A DNA stretch of 64,000 nt from Corallococcus silvisoli (GCF_009909145.1 NZ_JAAAPJ010000020.1:1-64000); one strand, 5' to 3'; positions 19,396-28,799 are shown, counted from the first letter of the stretch. Notes: generated from the letters alone by a model not told the origin. Program-made: numbers and translations.

Positions 19396-21108
19396 GTGAA
19401 GTCCCGACCCCACTCACTGGACGCTGACGTGTACTGCCCTTCCTGCGGCGCTGAAGCCGAAGACTCTTCCCGCTACTGCCCCGCCTGCGGCGCCACGCTC
19501 CTGCGCTCGGCGGAGGGCGGCGACGAATACGTCGGCAAGACGATTGCCGCCAAGTACCGGGTGGAGGCCCTGATTGGCGAGGGCGGCATGGGCAAGGTGT
19601 ACCGCGCCCGGCAGCTCGCGCTGGACAAGGTCGTGGTGCTGAAGGTGCTGCGCCACACGCTGCTGTCGGACGAGCGCACCGTCGCGCGCTTCCAGCGCGA
19701 GGCCAAGGCGGCCAGCCGGCTCAACCACCCCAACTCCATCAGCGTGCTGGACTTCGGCCAGGCCGACGACGGCGCGCTCTTCATCGCGATGGAGTACGTG
19801 GCCGGGCAGGACCTGCACCAGCTCCTCAGCCGTGAGTGGCCGCTGGGCGAGGCGCGCGTGGTGCGCATCGTCCTCCAGATCCTGAGCGCGCTGTCGGACG
19901 CGCATGGCGCGGGCGTCATCCACCGGGACCTGAAGCCCGAGAACATCATGGTGGAGCAGCGCCGCAACGAGCCGGACTTCGTGAAGGTGCTGGACTTCGG
20001 CATCGCGAAGATCACCGACTCGCAGGACGAGGGCCCGGCCCTCACGCGCGCGGGCTTCGTGTGCGGCACCCCCGAGTACATGTCGCCGGAGCAGGCGCGG
20101 GGCGCGGTGTTGGATCACCGCTCGGACCTGTACGCGGTGGGCGTCATCCTCTACCAGCTGACGACGGGCCTGCTGCCCTTCGAGTCCGACTCGGCGGTGG
20201 GCTTCGCGACCAAGCACCTCACGGAGGAGCCTCCTCCCCCCACGCGCCGCCGTCCGGACGCGCGCATCTCCCCGGGAATGGAGCGGTTGATCCTCCGCGT
20301 CCTGTCCAAGGACCCGGATGACCGGCCGGCCAACGCCGCGGCCTTCAAGACGGAGCTGCTGGCGGTCGACAAGGAGCGCCGGCGGGGCGGGGCGGCCGAG
20401 ACCGGGGGACGCCGTCCGCAGGCCTCCAACGTGCTGGCCCCCATCCCGCGCAAGTCGCAGGCCGCGCACAACTCCTCGCGCAACGACACCGGCTGGAACG
20501 ACGTGACGGTGGAGGCCACCGTGCAGGGGCTGGCCAACGCGCGCACCCCGGTGTCGGAGGAGGCCACGCTGTCACCCGAGGACGTGCGGGGCAGCCGCAC
20601 CGCCGTGTCCGCTTCCACCCCCAGCGGTGGCGAGGGGATCATCCTCTTCTTCAAGGCGCTGACCACCGTGCTGGTGCTGGGGGCGGTGGGCTTCTTCGTC
20701 TACTACTTCGGCGTGGGCGCGGGCAGCGGCAGCGAAGGCAACCAGTACCAGCCGCCGCCCAACGCCCCTCGCCAGCTCACCGCGGGCACGGATCAGCCCG
20801 AGTACCTGCGGCAGATCCCCAGCACCTCGCGCAACGTGGACAAGGCGCGCAAGCTGACGCAGGACGGGGACCGCGACGTGCTCGCGGGAGAGCTGACCCG
20901 CGCGACCTCCAGCTACAAGGAAGCCTTCCTCTTCAACCCGGAGGCGGAGCTGGCGCTCAAGCTGGGCGAGCTGTACTGGCAGCGCGAGAACACGGATGAG
21001 GCGCGCGGCTGGTGGGTGCGCCACCTGACCGACATGCCGGATTCGCGGGCGCGTGCGTACATCGAGCTGCGGCTGGGCAGCCCCGTGGCGCGTCCCTCGT
21101 CCCCCTGA
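19396..21108 (+). CDS. Membrane-anchored Ser/Thr protein kinase with zinc ribbon
   Basis: This is a eukaryotic-like kinase of about 570 residues. After a zinc ribbon (YCPSCG ... YCPACG) the kinase domain spans about residues 45-305, with glycine loop GEGGMGKVYRA, catalytic HRDLKPEN, DFG in VLDFGIAK and GTPEYMSPEQ in the activation segment. A disordered Thr/Arg-rich region follows, then one membrane helix at about residues 415-440 and an extracytoplasmic tail of about 130 residues with TPR-like helices. Start choice is uncertain: GTG 19396 is used; GTG 19429 or an ATG at 19315 overlapping the divergent FHA gene are alternatives. Tandem FHA genes on both sides suggest a dedicated signalling module. 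Confidence 0.88.
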   Translation: MKSRPHSLDADVYCPSCGAEAEDSSRYCPACGATLLRSAEGGDEYVGKTIAAKYRVEALIGEGGMGKVYRARQLALDKVVVLKVLRHTLLSDERTVARFQREAKAASRLNHPNSISVLDFGQADDGALFIAMEYVAGQDLHQLLSREWPLGEARVVRIVLQILSALSDAHGAGVIHRDLKPENIMVEQRRNEPDFVKVLDFGIAKITDSQDEGPALTRAGFVCGTPEYMSPEQARGAVLDHRSDLYAVGVILYQLTTGLLPFESDSAVGFATKHLTEEPPPPTRRRPDARISPGMERLILRVLSKDPDDRPANAAAFKTELLAVDKERRRGGAAETGGRRPQASNVLAPIPRKSQAAHNSSRNDTGWNDVTVEATVQGLANARTPVSEEATLSPEDVRGSRTAVSASTPSGGEGIILFFKALTTVLVLGAVGFFVYYFGVGAGSGSEGNQYQPPPNAPRQLTAGTDQPEYLRQIPSTSRNVDKARKLTQDGDRDVLAGELTRATSSYKEAFLFNPEAELALKLGELYWQRENTDEARGWWVRHLTDMPDSRARAYIELRLGSPVARPSSP

Positions 21109-21267
21109 ATCGTGGGGCCCCGCGGCTTGAAGCGCGTGGGCCCGGACCGCGGGCGGTCGGGCGTGTTCGTGCCCCAGACCCTCGGACCTTTGGGTGAGAC
21201 GGCCACCCGCGGCGCACGTGAGGCATGCCCCCGCGGGGCCCGGCGGGTCGGCCCGGAGGAGCCTCCG

Positions 21268-22506
21268 TCAGCCGAGCGTTTCCACCTGCATCACGTGCTG
21301 GCCCAGGCGGACCCGGTCGCCCGGACGCAGGGGCCGCTCCGTGGCCGGGGGGATTCGCACGAAGGTGCCCAGTCCGCCGGAGAGGTCGCGGAGCATGGCG
21401 CCCGTCGCCGTGGGGCTCAGCTCGCAGTGCCGGCCGGCGAGCCCTTCATCGTGCGGATAGGCGAGGTCGCAGTGCGCCTGTCCGATGGTGAGCAGCGCCG
21501 CCGCCGTCACCACCGCGCGGCCCGCCCTGCCACCCATGTGCACTTCCTCCACGCCGTAGAGCGCCTGCCCCAGCGGCACCGGTGAGCCGTATGGGTTGGG
21601 GCGGCCGACCACCGGCGGAGGGGCCTCCACGCGGCCGGTGAAGCGGAACAGCCGCTGGCCCGCGCTGAAGAGCGCCCGGGGCGCCAGGGCCTCCGTGCCG
21701 GCGAAGGTGACGTAGACGCCCGACGCGCTCGACTCGTCGCGAACGAAGAGGGCGCCGTCCTTCACCAGGAAGGTGGCGTGCAGCGGCGACACGAAGACGT
21801 CGTCGGGGAAGAGGATGGCGCCGCGCTGGCGGCCCACCACGCACCCCGTCACCGGGAGCTTGTAGCGCTGGCCGCGCGTCGTCCCGGCGATCACCGCCAG
21901 TCCGAAGCGAGAAGCCACCGGCGGTGGACGCGCCGCGGGCGCCGTGGCCCCCGTGGTCGCGGGCGGCGAGCCAGTCCCCACCGGGGCCGTGGCCCCCGTG
22001 TTCGCCGGGGCTGTGGTGCCAGCACCTACCGGCGCCATTCCACCCGTGCCGCCCCGGGCGGGGAGGGCGCTGTCGGGCACGGGCGGGGGCGGGCGGGTGT
22101 TCGCGGGCGGCAGGGCCGGCCCATACCCCGCTCGCGGCGGGGGGGGCGGGGTACCGGATGCGGGGGCCGCCGCACGGCGGGCCTCCACCATCAGCCCGGC
22201 GGCGGCGGTGGGCGGCGGGGTGCGCGCCGAGGGCTTGAGCCCGGGGGGCACCGCGCTGGGCGGCGGGGGCGGCGTAGGCGGCGCCAGGACCTCACCCGGA
22301 CGCGTGAAACTGGACACCGCGGCGGGGCGACCCGGGCCGGGCGGCGGGGTCGCCGGCCGGGCGGGAGGCGCGGCCACCACGCGGGGGGCCGGGGCGGCCT
22401 CTCCCAGCGCCTGGCCGCACAGTGCGCAGGTGGCCGAGCGTGGCGGGTTGTAACCGTCACAGTTCGGGCAGACCACCGGGAGCGCGGACAGCAGAAGCTG
22501 AGACAT
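21268..22506 (-). CDS. Zinc-ribbon protein with two FHA domains and Pro/Ala-rich linker
   Basis: The 412-residue protein starts with a zinc ribbon (VCPNC ... TCALCG, residues 13-32), continues through about 160 residues of Pro/Ala/Thr-rich linker with near-repeats such as GTTAPANTGATAPVGTG, and ends with two FHA domains (about residues 200-285 and 315-410). The first FHA has VVGRQ and SPLHATFLV; the second has GRHCEL and LSGGLGTFVRI. It has the same architecture as the FHA protein at 18.5-19.3 kb and is transcribed toward the kinase gene. It is probably a phospho-dependent adaptor for that kinase. No signal peptide is present. Confidence 0.82.
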   Translation of the reverse strand: MSQLLLSALPVVCPNCDGYNPPRSATCALCGQALGEAAPAPRVVAAPPARPATPPPGPGRPAAVSSFTRPGEVLAPPTPPPPPSAVPPGLKPSARTPPPTAAAGLMVEARRAAAPASGTPPPPPRAGYGPALPPANTRPPPPVPDSALPARGGTGGMAPVGAGTTAPANTGATAPVGTGSPPATTGATAPAARPPPVASRFGLAVIAGTTRGQRYKLPVTGCVVGRQRGAILFPDDVFVSPLHATFLVKDGALFVRDESSASGVYVTFAGTEALAPRALFSAGQRLFRFTGRVEAPPPVVGRPNPYGSPVPLGQALYGVEEVHMGGRAGRAVVTAAALLTIGQAHCDLAYPHDEGLAGRHCELSPTATGAMLRDLSGGLGTFVRIPPATERPLRPGDRVRLGQHVMQVETLG

Positions 22507-22665
22507 GGTCGGAGGGCCAATCTACGAGGGCGTGAAACGCCGGGTCAACGAATGCCTTGAGCCAATCCCCGGGGATTCCAGGGTCCAGGACCCGCCGGGG
22601 AGACGCGATGTTCCAGGGCGACGTTGCCCCTGCTGTTTGAGGCAGTTACGATTGTCACCGCCTCG

Positions 22666-24873
22666 ATGATTCGCCTGAACGACATCCTGCAGCGGGTTGC
22701 GTCGTACCACCCGGACCCCGACCTGGACATCATCAAGAAGGCGTACGTCTACTCGGCCAAGGTCCATCAGGGACAACTCCGCAAGTCGGGAGAGCCCTAC
22801 CTCGTCCACCCGCTGGAGGTGGCGGGCATCTTGGCGGAGCTGAAGCTGGACGAGGCGTCCATCGTCACCGGCCTGCTCCACGACACCATCGAGGACACGC
22901 TCGCCACCGCGGAGGAGCTCACGGAGCTGTTCGGCCCGGAGGTCGCCCAGCTGGTGGACGGCGTGACGAAGCTGTCCAAGTTCTCCGCGTCCGCGACGCT
23001 CTCCCAGGAGGAGAAGCAGGCGGAGAACTTCCGCAAGATGATCATCGCGATGGCGCAGGACATCCGCGTCATCCTCGTGAAGCTGGCGGACCGCACGCAC
23101 AACATGCGGACGTTGGATCACATGTCCGAGGAGAAGCAGGCCCGCATCGGACAGGAGACGCTGGACATCTACGCGCCCCTGGCCAACCGCCTGGGCATCT
23201 CCTGGATCAAGACGGAGCTGGAGGACCTGTCCTTCCGCTACGTGAAGCCGCAGGAGTTCTTCGCGCTGGAGGAGCAGCTCAACAAGCGCAAGAAGGAGCG
23301 CGAGGCGTACATCGAGGACACGTGCGACCTGATGCGCGCCAAGCTCCAGGAGCGCGGGCTCAAGGGCGACGTCTCCGGCCGCTTCAAGCACGTCTACAGC
23401 ATCTGGAAGAAGATCAAGTCGCAGGGCATCGACTTCGATCAGATCCACGACATCATCGCCTTCCGCATCATCGCGCCCGCGGTCCCCGCCTGCTACGAGG
23501 CGCTGGGCATGGTGCACCAGATGTGGAAGCCGGTGCCGGGGCGCTTCAAGGACTTCATCGCCATCCCCAAGCCCAACATGTACCAGTCCCTGCACACCAC
23601 GGTGATTGGTCCGTTGAGCGAGCGCGTGGAGGTGCAGATCCGCACCGCGGAGATGCACAAGATCGCCGAAGAGGGCATCGCGGCGCACTGGGCCTACAAG
23701 GAAGGCCGCGCGCCCATCTCCAAGGACGACGAGAAGTTCGCCTGGCTGCGCCAGCTGATGGAGTGGCAGCAGGACCTCAAGGACCCCAAGGAGTTCCTGG
23801 AGACGGTGAAGGTGGACCTCTTCACCGACGAGGTCTTCGTCTTCACGCCCAAGGGCGACGTGCGCAGCCTGCCGCGCGGCGCGACGCCGGTGGACTTCGC
23901 GTACGCCATCCACTCGGACGTGGGCGGCCGGTGCGTGGGCGCGAAGGTGAACGGGAAGATCGTCCCCCTGCGCTACAAGCTGAAGAACGGCGACACGGTG
24001 GAGGTCCTCACCAGCCCGCAGGCGCACCCGTCCAAGGACTGGCTCACCTTCGTCAAGACGAGCCGCGCGCAGCAGCGCATCCGCGGCTTCATCAAGCAGC
24101 AGCAGCGCGACAAGAGCCTGCAGCTGGGCCGCGAGCTGGTGGAGCGCGAGTTCAAGCGCTTCCAGCTCAACTTCAACAAGCAGATGAAGAACGGCGAGCT
24201 CAAGAAGGTCGCCGAGGAGCTGGGCTTCCGCGTCGAGGACGACCTGCTGGTCGCCATCGGCTATGGCAAGGTGACGCCGCAGCAGCTGGTGCTGCGCATC
24301 GTGCCGCAGGACAAGCTGGCGCAGGCGGAGCCCCCTCCGCGCCCCGTGGACGGCAACGGCACGGCGGCGAACGGCTCCATGCTGCCGGGCCTGTCGCGCA
24401 TGACGGACCTGGCCAAGCGGCTGGTGGGGCGCAACAACCGCAGCGGCGTCCAGATTGGCGGCGTGGACGACGTGCTGGTGCGCTTCGGGCGCTGTTGCAA
24501 CCCCGTTCCCGGGGACCCCATCGCGGGGTTCATCACCCGGGGGCGGGGGGTGACGGTGCACACGGTGGGGTGTGAGAAGGCCCTGGCCACGGACCCCGAG
24601 CGGCGCGTGGACGTGTCCTGGGACGTGAAGGGCGACTTCAAGCGGCCCGTGACGCTGCGCGTCCTGACGGCGGACCGGCCGGGCCTGCTGGCGGACATCA
24701 CCAACACGTTCTCCAAGAAGAGCGTCAACATCTCCCAGGCCAACTGCCGGGCCACCGGCGACGACCGGGCGGTGAACACCTTCGAGGTCACCATCTCCGA
24801 CCTCAAGCAGCTGACGGACCTGATGCGCTCCATCGAGCGGTTGACGGGCGTCTACTCCGTCGAGCGAATCTAG
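22666..24873 (+). CDS. relA: Bifunctional (p)ppGpp synthetase/hydrolase Rel
   Basis: Rel/SpoT enzymes make and degrade the alarmone (p)ppGpp. This 735-residue protein has an HD hydrolase domain (HDTIEDT near residue 70), a synthetase domain (FKHVYSIWKKI, DIIAFRII), the RFKD motif typical of bifunctional enzymes rather than synthetase-only RelA, a TGS domain (VFTPKGDVRSLPRGATPVDF) and a C-terminal ACT domain (RVLTADRPGLLADITN). Length matches the family. ATG 22666 is the start that matches homologues; an upstream in-frame codon at 22624 lacks a ribosome site. In Myxococcus, RelA-dependent (p)ppGpp triggers fruiting-body development. The gene runs divergently from the second FHA gene. Confidence 0.95.
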   Translation: MIRLNDILQRVASYHPDPDLDIIKKAYVYSAKVHQGQLRKSGEPYLVHPLEVAGILAELKLDEASIVTGLLHDTIEDTLATAEELTELFGPEVAQLVDGVTKLSKFSASATLSQEEKQAENFRKMIIAMAQDIRVILVKLADRTHNMRTLDHMSEEKQARIGQETLDIYAPLANRLGISWIKTELEDLSFRYVKPQEFFALEEQLNKRKKEREAYIEDTCDLMRAKLQERGLKGDVSGRFKHVYSIWKKIKSQGIDFDQIHDIIAFRIIAPAVPACYEALGMVHQMWKPVPGRFKDFIAIPKPNMYQSLHTTVIGPLSERVEVQIRTAEMHKIAEEGIAAHWAYKEGRAPISKDDEKFAWLRQLMEWQQDLKDPKEFLETVKVDLFTDEVFVFTPKGDVRSLPRGATPVDFAYAIHSDVGGRCVGAKVNGKIVPLRYKLKNGDTVEVLTSPQAHPSKDWLTFVKTSRAQQRIRGFIKQQQRDKSLQLGRELVEREFKRFQLNFNKQMKNGELKKVAEELGFRVEDDLLVAIGYGKVTPQQLVLRIVPQDKLAQAEPPPRPVDGNGTAANGSMLPGLSRMTDLAKRLVGRNNRSGVQIGGVDDVLVRFGRCCNPVPGDPIAGFITRGRGVTVHTVGCEKALATDPERRVDVSWDVKGDFKRPVTLRVLTADRPGLLADITNTFSKKSVNISQANCRATGDDRAVNTFEVTISDLKQLTDLMRSIERLTGVYSVERI

Positions 24874-24953
24874 GCCCGGCCTGTGCTACAGCGCGCGGCG
24901 GACCCGCGGTCCCCCGTTCTCGTGGGGGGCCGCCTCAACGCGAGGTGTGCTGC

Positions 24954-25340
24954 ATGGCGCGCAAGGCAATCCACTCCGACGACGCCCCCAAGGCGATTGG
25001 CCCCTACTCCCAGGCGGTGCAGGTGGACGCCGGGAAGCTGACCTTCCTGTCCGGCCAGATTCCCCTGGACCCGAAGACGATGGAGATCGTCCCCGGCGAC
25101 GTCGTCGCGCAGGCCGAGCGCGTGATGGAGAACCTGAAGGCCGTGCTCGCGGCCAGCGGCCTGGACTTCTCCCACGTCGTTCGCTGCACCATCTTCCTCA
25201 CCGACCTGGGCGACTTCGCGAAGGTGAACGAAGTCTACGGCCGCGCCTTCACCGGGGCCCCCCCGGCCCGCGCCACCGTGCAGGTGTCCGCGCTGCCGCG
25301 CGGCTCCAAGGTGGAGATCGACGCCATCGCCGTCTCCTGA
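24954..25340 (+). CDS. ridA: RidA-family enamine/imine deaminase
   Basis: RidA hydrolyses reactive enamine/imine intermediates formed by PLP enzymes. The 128-residue protein has APKAIGPYSQAV near the N-terminus, FLSGQIPLDP, the conserved Arg in VVRCTIFLTDL, and the C-terminal PARATVQVSALPRGSKVEID pattern that includes the second conserved Arg and Glu. ATG 24954 has GAGG about nine bases upstream; an in-frame ATG nine bases earlier adds Met-Cys-Cys. It follows rel by 80 bases on the same strand and may share its transcript. Confidence 0.92.
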   Translation: MARKAIHSDDAPKAIGPYSQAVQVDAGKLTFLSGQIPLDPKTMEIVPGDVVAQAERVMENLKAVLAASGLDFSHVVRCTIFLTDLGDFAKVNEVYGRAFTGAPPARATVQVSALPRGSKVEIDAIAVS

Positions 25341-25438
25341 GCGACACCGGAAGCACGCTGGAAACACGAAGGCCGCCGGTTCCCGCTTCGGGAGCCGACG
25401 GCCTTCGGTGCTTCAGCAGGGGAGGCTGCGCGGGAGGG

Positions 25439-27418
25439 CTACTTCGCCTCGGCCGCCACGGCTCCGCCGGCCTTCTTCAGCTCCTCGTCGATGACCTTCT
25501 TGAAGGCGTCGAAGGGCTGCGCACCCACGAGCGTGCGGCCGTTGATGAAGAAGGTGGGCGTGCCGTTGGCGCCCTTGGCGGCGCCGTCCGCCATGTCCGC
25601 CTCGATCTGCTTGTCGAACTTGTCGCTGTCCAGGGCGGCCTTGAACTTCGCCATGTCCAGCTTCAGCTCCTGCGCGTACTTCTCCAGGCTGGCGCGGTCC
25701 AGCGCGCGCTGGTTGGCGAACAGCTTGTCGTGCATCTCCCAGAACTTGCCCTGCTCGTTCGCGGCCATGGAGGCCTGCGCCGCGATCTTCGCGTGCTGGT
25801 GGAAGGGCAGCGGCTGGTGCTTGAAGGCGAACTTGACCTTGCCCTTGTACTCCTTCTCCACCTGCTCGATGGTCGGCACGGCGCGGCCGCAGAAGGGGCA
25901 CTCGAAGTCGGACCAGGCGACGATGGTGACGGGCGCGTTCTTCGCGCCGCGCACCGGCGCGCTGCCCAGCTCCACCTTCTGCACGGCCGGCTCGGCGGGC
26001 GCCGCGGGGGCGGCCGGAGCGGCGTTCACGTTGTCCTGGTTCAGCTTGGCGTAGAGGTCCTCCGCCTTGGTGCCGGCGGCGAGCGCCTTGTCGGCCTTGG
26101 CGATCTCCTCGTCGATGAGGGGCTTGAAGGCCTCGAAGGGCTGCGCGCCGGAGAGGAAGCGGCCGTTGATGAAGAAGGCCGGCGTGCCGTTGGCGCCCAC
26201 GGCCATGCCCGCCGCGGAGTCCGCGTCCAGCTTGGCGGCGAACTTGTCGCTGTCCAGGGCGGCCTTGAACTTCGCCATGTCCAGCTTCAGCTCCTGCGCG
26301 TACTTCTCCAGGCTGGCGCGGTCCAGCGCGCGCTGGTTGGCGAAGAGCTTGTCGTGCATCTCCCAGAACTTGCCCTGCTCGTGGGCGGCCATGGAGGCCT
26401 GCGCCGCGATCTTCGCGTTCGCGTGCATGGGCAGCGGCTGGTGGCGGAACACCACGCGCACGTCCTTGCCGTAGGTGTCCTTGATCTTGGTGAGGGTCGG
26501 CACCGCGCGGCTGCAGAACGGGCACTCGAAGTCGGACCACTCGACGATGGTCACCTTGGCGGTGGCCGGGCCGAAGACGGGCGAGTCCGCGGGGATCTCG
26601 ACCTTCTTCGCGGCGGCGGCCGGCTCCGGGGCCTGGGCGGCGCGGGTGGGGGCGCGCTCGAGGCCCTTCTCGACGGTGCGCGCGTACACCTGCGACGGGG
26701 CGACGCCGGTCTTCACCAGGCCCTCGGCCTTGGCGAGCTCCTCGTCGATGAGGGCCTTGAAGTTCTCGATGGGCTGCGCGCCGGAGAGGAAGCGGCCGTT
26801 GATGAAGAAGGCCGGCGTGCCGTTGGCGCCCAGCTGCTGGGCCAGGGCCTGCTCCTGGTTGATGGTGTCGGACAGACGCTGCGCGGTCATGTCCTCCTTC
26901 CACTTGGCCACATCCAGGCCGATCTGCTTGGCGTAGCCCTCCAGGCTCTCCCCATCCAGCTTCTTCTGGTTGGCGAAGAGGACGTCGTGCATCTCCCAGT
27001 ACTTGCCCTGCTCACCGGCCGCGAGCGCCGCGAGGGCCGCGGGCTTGGCGTGCGGGTGGAAGGACAGCGGGTTCTGGCGCATCACCACGCGCAGCTTGCT
27101 GCCGTAGTCCTTCTGGAGCTGCACGACGGTGTTGTGCGCGCGGCTGCAGAACGGGCACTCGTAGTCGGAGAACTCCACCACGGTGACGAGCGCGTTGACG
27201 CTGCCCTTGGAGGGAGCGCCGTCGATGGGCACCTTGAAGACGGTGGGGTCCACCTGGCGCGCCGCGGGCTTGTTGGCCCCCTGCGCGACGGTGGGGGTGT
27301 TACCAGGGGTGGCTTTCGAGCCGCTGGCGGCACGGCCGCCAACGAACCCGAGCACCAAGCCCACCAACAGGGCCACGATGACATTGGGCTTCATGGGTTG
27401 GGAATGCTCCTGCGCCAT
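25439..27418 (-). CDS. Membrane-anchored protein with three DsbA-like thioredoxin domains
   Basis: This 659-residue protein has an N-terminal uncleaved signal or membrane anchor (VIVALLVGLVLGFVGG, about residues 12-27) and three successive DSBA-like thioredoxin folds, each with an ECPFC active site: near residues 87 (ECPFCSRA), 298 (ECPFCSRA) and 506 (ECPFCGRA). Each domain also ends with a NGTPAFFINGR or NGTPTFFINGR cis-Pro loop. It should sit in the periplasm as a disulfide oxidoreductase or isomerase. ATG 27418 has GGAG at a spacing of 8, which decides the start over ATG 27394. Domains 2 and 3 share a 180-bp near-identical segment. No DsbB-like partner is next to it. Confidence 0.88.
   Translation of the reverse strand: MAQEHSQPMKPNVIVALLVGLVLGFVGGRAASGSKATPGNTPTVAQGANKPAARQVDPTVFKVPIDGAPSKGSVNALVTVVEFSDYECPFCSRAHNTVVQLQKDYGSKLRVVMRQNPLSFHPHAKPAALAALAAGEQGKYWEMHDVLFANQKKLDGESLEGYAKQIGLDVAKWKEDMTAQRLSDTINQEQALAQQLGANGTPAFFINGRFLSGAQPIENFKALIDEELAKAEGLVKTGVAPSQVYARTVEKGLERAPTRAAQAPEPAAAAKKVEIPADSPVFGPATAKVTIVEWSDFECPFCSRAVPTLTKIKDTYGKDVRVVFRHQPLPMHANAKIAAQASMAAHEQGKFWEMHDKLFANQRALDRASLEKYAQELKLDMAKFKAALDSDKFAAKLDADSAAGMAVGANGTPAFFINGRFLSGAQPFEAFKPLIDEEIAKADKALAAGTKAEDLYAKLNQDNVNAAPAAPAAPAEPAVQKVELGSAPVRGAKNAPVTIVAWSDFECPFCGRAVPTIEQVEKEYKGKVKFAFKHQPLPFHQHAKIAAQASMAANEQGKFWEMHDKLFANQRALDRASLEKYAQELKLDMAKFKAALDSDKFDKQIEADMADGAAKGANGTPTFFINGRTLVGAQPFDAFKKVIDEELKKAGGAVAAEAK
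25615..25794. repeat. Intragenic near-identical repeat, copy 1 (copy 2 at 26239-26418)
   Basis: The 180 bases at 25615-25794 recur at 26239-26418, 624 bases away in the same orientation, with only three mismatches seen on reading through both. They encode the helical insertion of DsbA domains 3 and 2. The flanks of the two domains are much more diverged, so the pair looks like recent gene conversion or duplication within one gene. Confidence 0.85.
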
Positions 27419-27637
27419 AGGTCCGACTCCGGGCCCCAAGCGGGTGTCTGGGTAGGGAAAGGGGCGGGGTACTTAACAGAGGGAATTCCAGACGCGCAAG
27501 CCGCGATGACCGCCTGCGTTCGCCACATATCTGGAGGCCTCGAAGGGGCGGACAACGACGTTGGGAGGACCAAAATTCCCTCTCATGCGCGCTGGGGCAC
27601 CTGCCGCGGGCGCGTCGCCGTGAGAGGATGCCCGGCC

Positions 27638-27868
27638 ATGGAAGCCGGTGTGCGCGTGGATACGTCCGGGGCCCTCTGCCCGGTGCCCATCCTGGAGATC
27701 GCCAAGGCCATGCGTCGTCTGACGCCCGGGACCCTGGTGGAGCTGGTGTCCACCGACCGCGGCCTGGAGGCGGACCTGCCCGCGTGGTGCGAGGCCACCG
27801 GGAACGAGCTCGTGCGGATGGAGCGTCGGGGCACCCACTATGTGGGCTGGGTGCGAAAGGCGGGGTGA
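27638..27868 (+). CDS. tusA: TusA-family sulfurtransferase
   Basis: TusA/SirA proteins carry persulfide sulfur on a conserved Cys, for tRNA thiolation or other sulfur relay. This 76-residue protein has the diagnostic CPVPILEIAKAM motif (CPxP plus helix) at about residues 13-24, and the strand/helix pattern LVELVSTDRGLEADLPAWCEATGN matches the family. The start ATG 27638 has GAGAGG ten bases upstream. It is a single gene between two minus-strand units. Whether it serves tRNA thiolation or another pathway cannot be told here. Confidence 0.87.
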   Translation: MEAGVRVDTSGALCPVPILEIAKAMRRLTPGTLVELVSTDRGLEADLPAWCEATGNELVRMERRGTHYVGWVRKAG

Positions 27869-27887
27869 GCGCTCGTGGGGCATGTGA

Positions 27888-28799
27888 CTACAGCAGCTGC
27901 AGGACGCGGTCCTCCAGGCGGCGGCCCCGGCTGACGCCGAGGATCAGCACGTCGTGCTGGAGGAGGTGGCCGACGGTGCGGCTGATGACCTCCTCGGCCT
28001 TGTGGGCCTGCCCGTCGAAGCGCACGCGCAGCACTTCCGTGCCCTCCATGCGCGCGTCGGTGACGCCGGGCAGGGAGGTGATCTCCGGGATGATGATGTC
28101 ACCCCGGGCGATCTGGACGCGGAACTCCGCGCCCTGGCCGGTGAGCTCGGACATGGTGCCGGCCTGCGCGAGCGACCCCTTGTCGAGGATGGCCGCTGCG
28201 TCGCACAGCTCCTCCAGCTCCTGGAGGTTGTGGCTGGAGACGACCACCGTCTGCGTGCCCTTCATGTCCTTGATGATCTGCCGCACCTGCGCGGCGATGC
28301 GCGGATCCAGGCCGGCGGTGGGCTCATCCAGGAGGACCAGGGGCGGGCGGCCCATGAGGGCCTGGGCCATGGCGGCGCGCTTGGCCATGCCGTGGCTGAG
28401 CGCCTGCGTCTGGACCTTCCAGGCCTCCATCAGGCCCACCTTCTCCAGCGCCTCGCGCGCTTCGGTCTCGGGTTGGGGCAGGGCGGACAGGCGGGCCCAG
28501 TACGTGAGCAGCGCGCCGACCTCCCAGCCGGGGGGCAGCACCGCGTCCTGGGGCAGCGCGCCCACGCGGCCCTTGAGGGCGCCGGGCGTGGTGGGCGACA
28601 CGCCCATGATCCGCAGCGAACCCTCGGACGGGTAGAGGTAGCCGCACATCATGGAGAAGGTGGTCGTCTTGCCGGCGCCGTTGGGCCCGATGAGGCCGAA
28701 GACGTCGCCCTGCCGCACCTGGAGGTTCACCGCGTTGACGGCGACCTTGGGGCCGAAGCGCTTGGAGACGTTGGACAGCTCGATGGCCAGGTCGCTCAC
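27888..28799 (-). CDS. ABC transporter ATP-binding protein
   Basis: This 303-residue nucleotide-binding subunit has Walker A GPNGAGKT (about residues 38-45), a Q-loop LPQDAVLP, the signature-like LSHGMAKR, Walker B LVLLDEPTAGLD and the switch SSHNL. The last 80 residues form the accessory domain common in CcmA/DrrA-type exporters. GTG start 28799 overlaps the stop of the permease gene by four bases (GTGA), so the two are translationally coupled. Substrate is unknown; the pair resembles Gln/Cu-type ABC-2 exporters in general design. Confidence 0.9.
   Translation of the reverse strand: MSDLAIELSNVSKRFGPKVAVNAVNLQVRQGDVFGLIGPNGAGKTTTFSMMCGYLYPSEGSLRIMGVSPTTPGALKGRVGALPQDAVLPPGWEVGALLTYWARLSALPQPETEAREALEKVGLMEAWKVQTQALSHGMAKRAAMAQALMGRPPLVLLDEPTAGLDPRIAAQVRQIIKDMKGTQTVVVSSHNLQELEELCDAAAILDKGSLAQAGTMSELTGQGAEFRVQIARGDIIIPEITSLPGVTDARMEGTEVLRVRFDGQAHKAEEVISRTVGHLLQHDVLILGVSRGRRLEDRVLQLL

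Noticed and set aside
24947..27868. 973-codon plus-strand frame opposite the DsbA gene
   Set aside because: Only its last 76 codons (TusA) are protein-like; the remainder is the antisense of three DsbA domains, with repeated Leu/Val/Arg strings.
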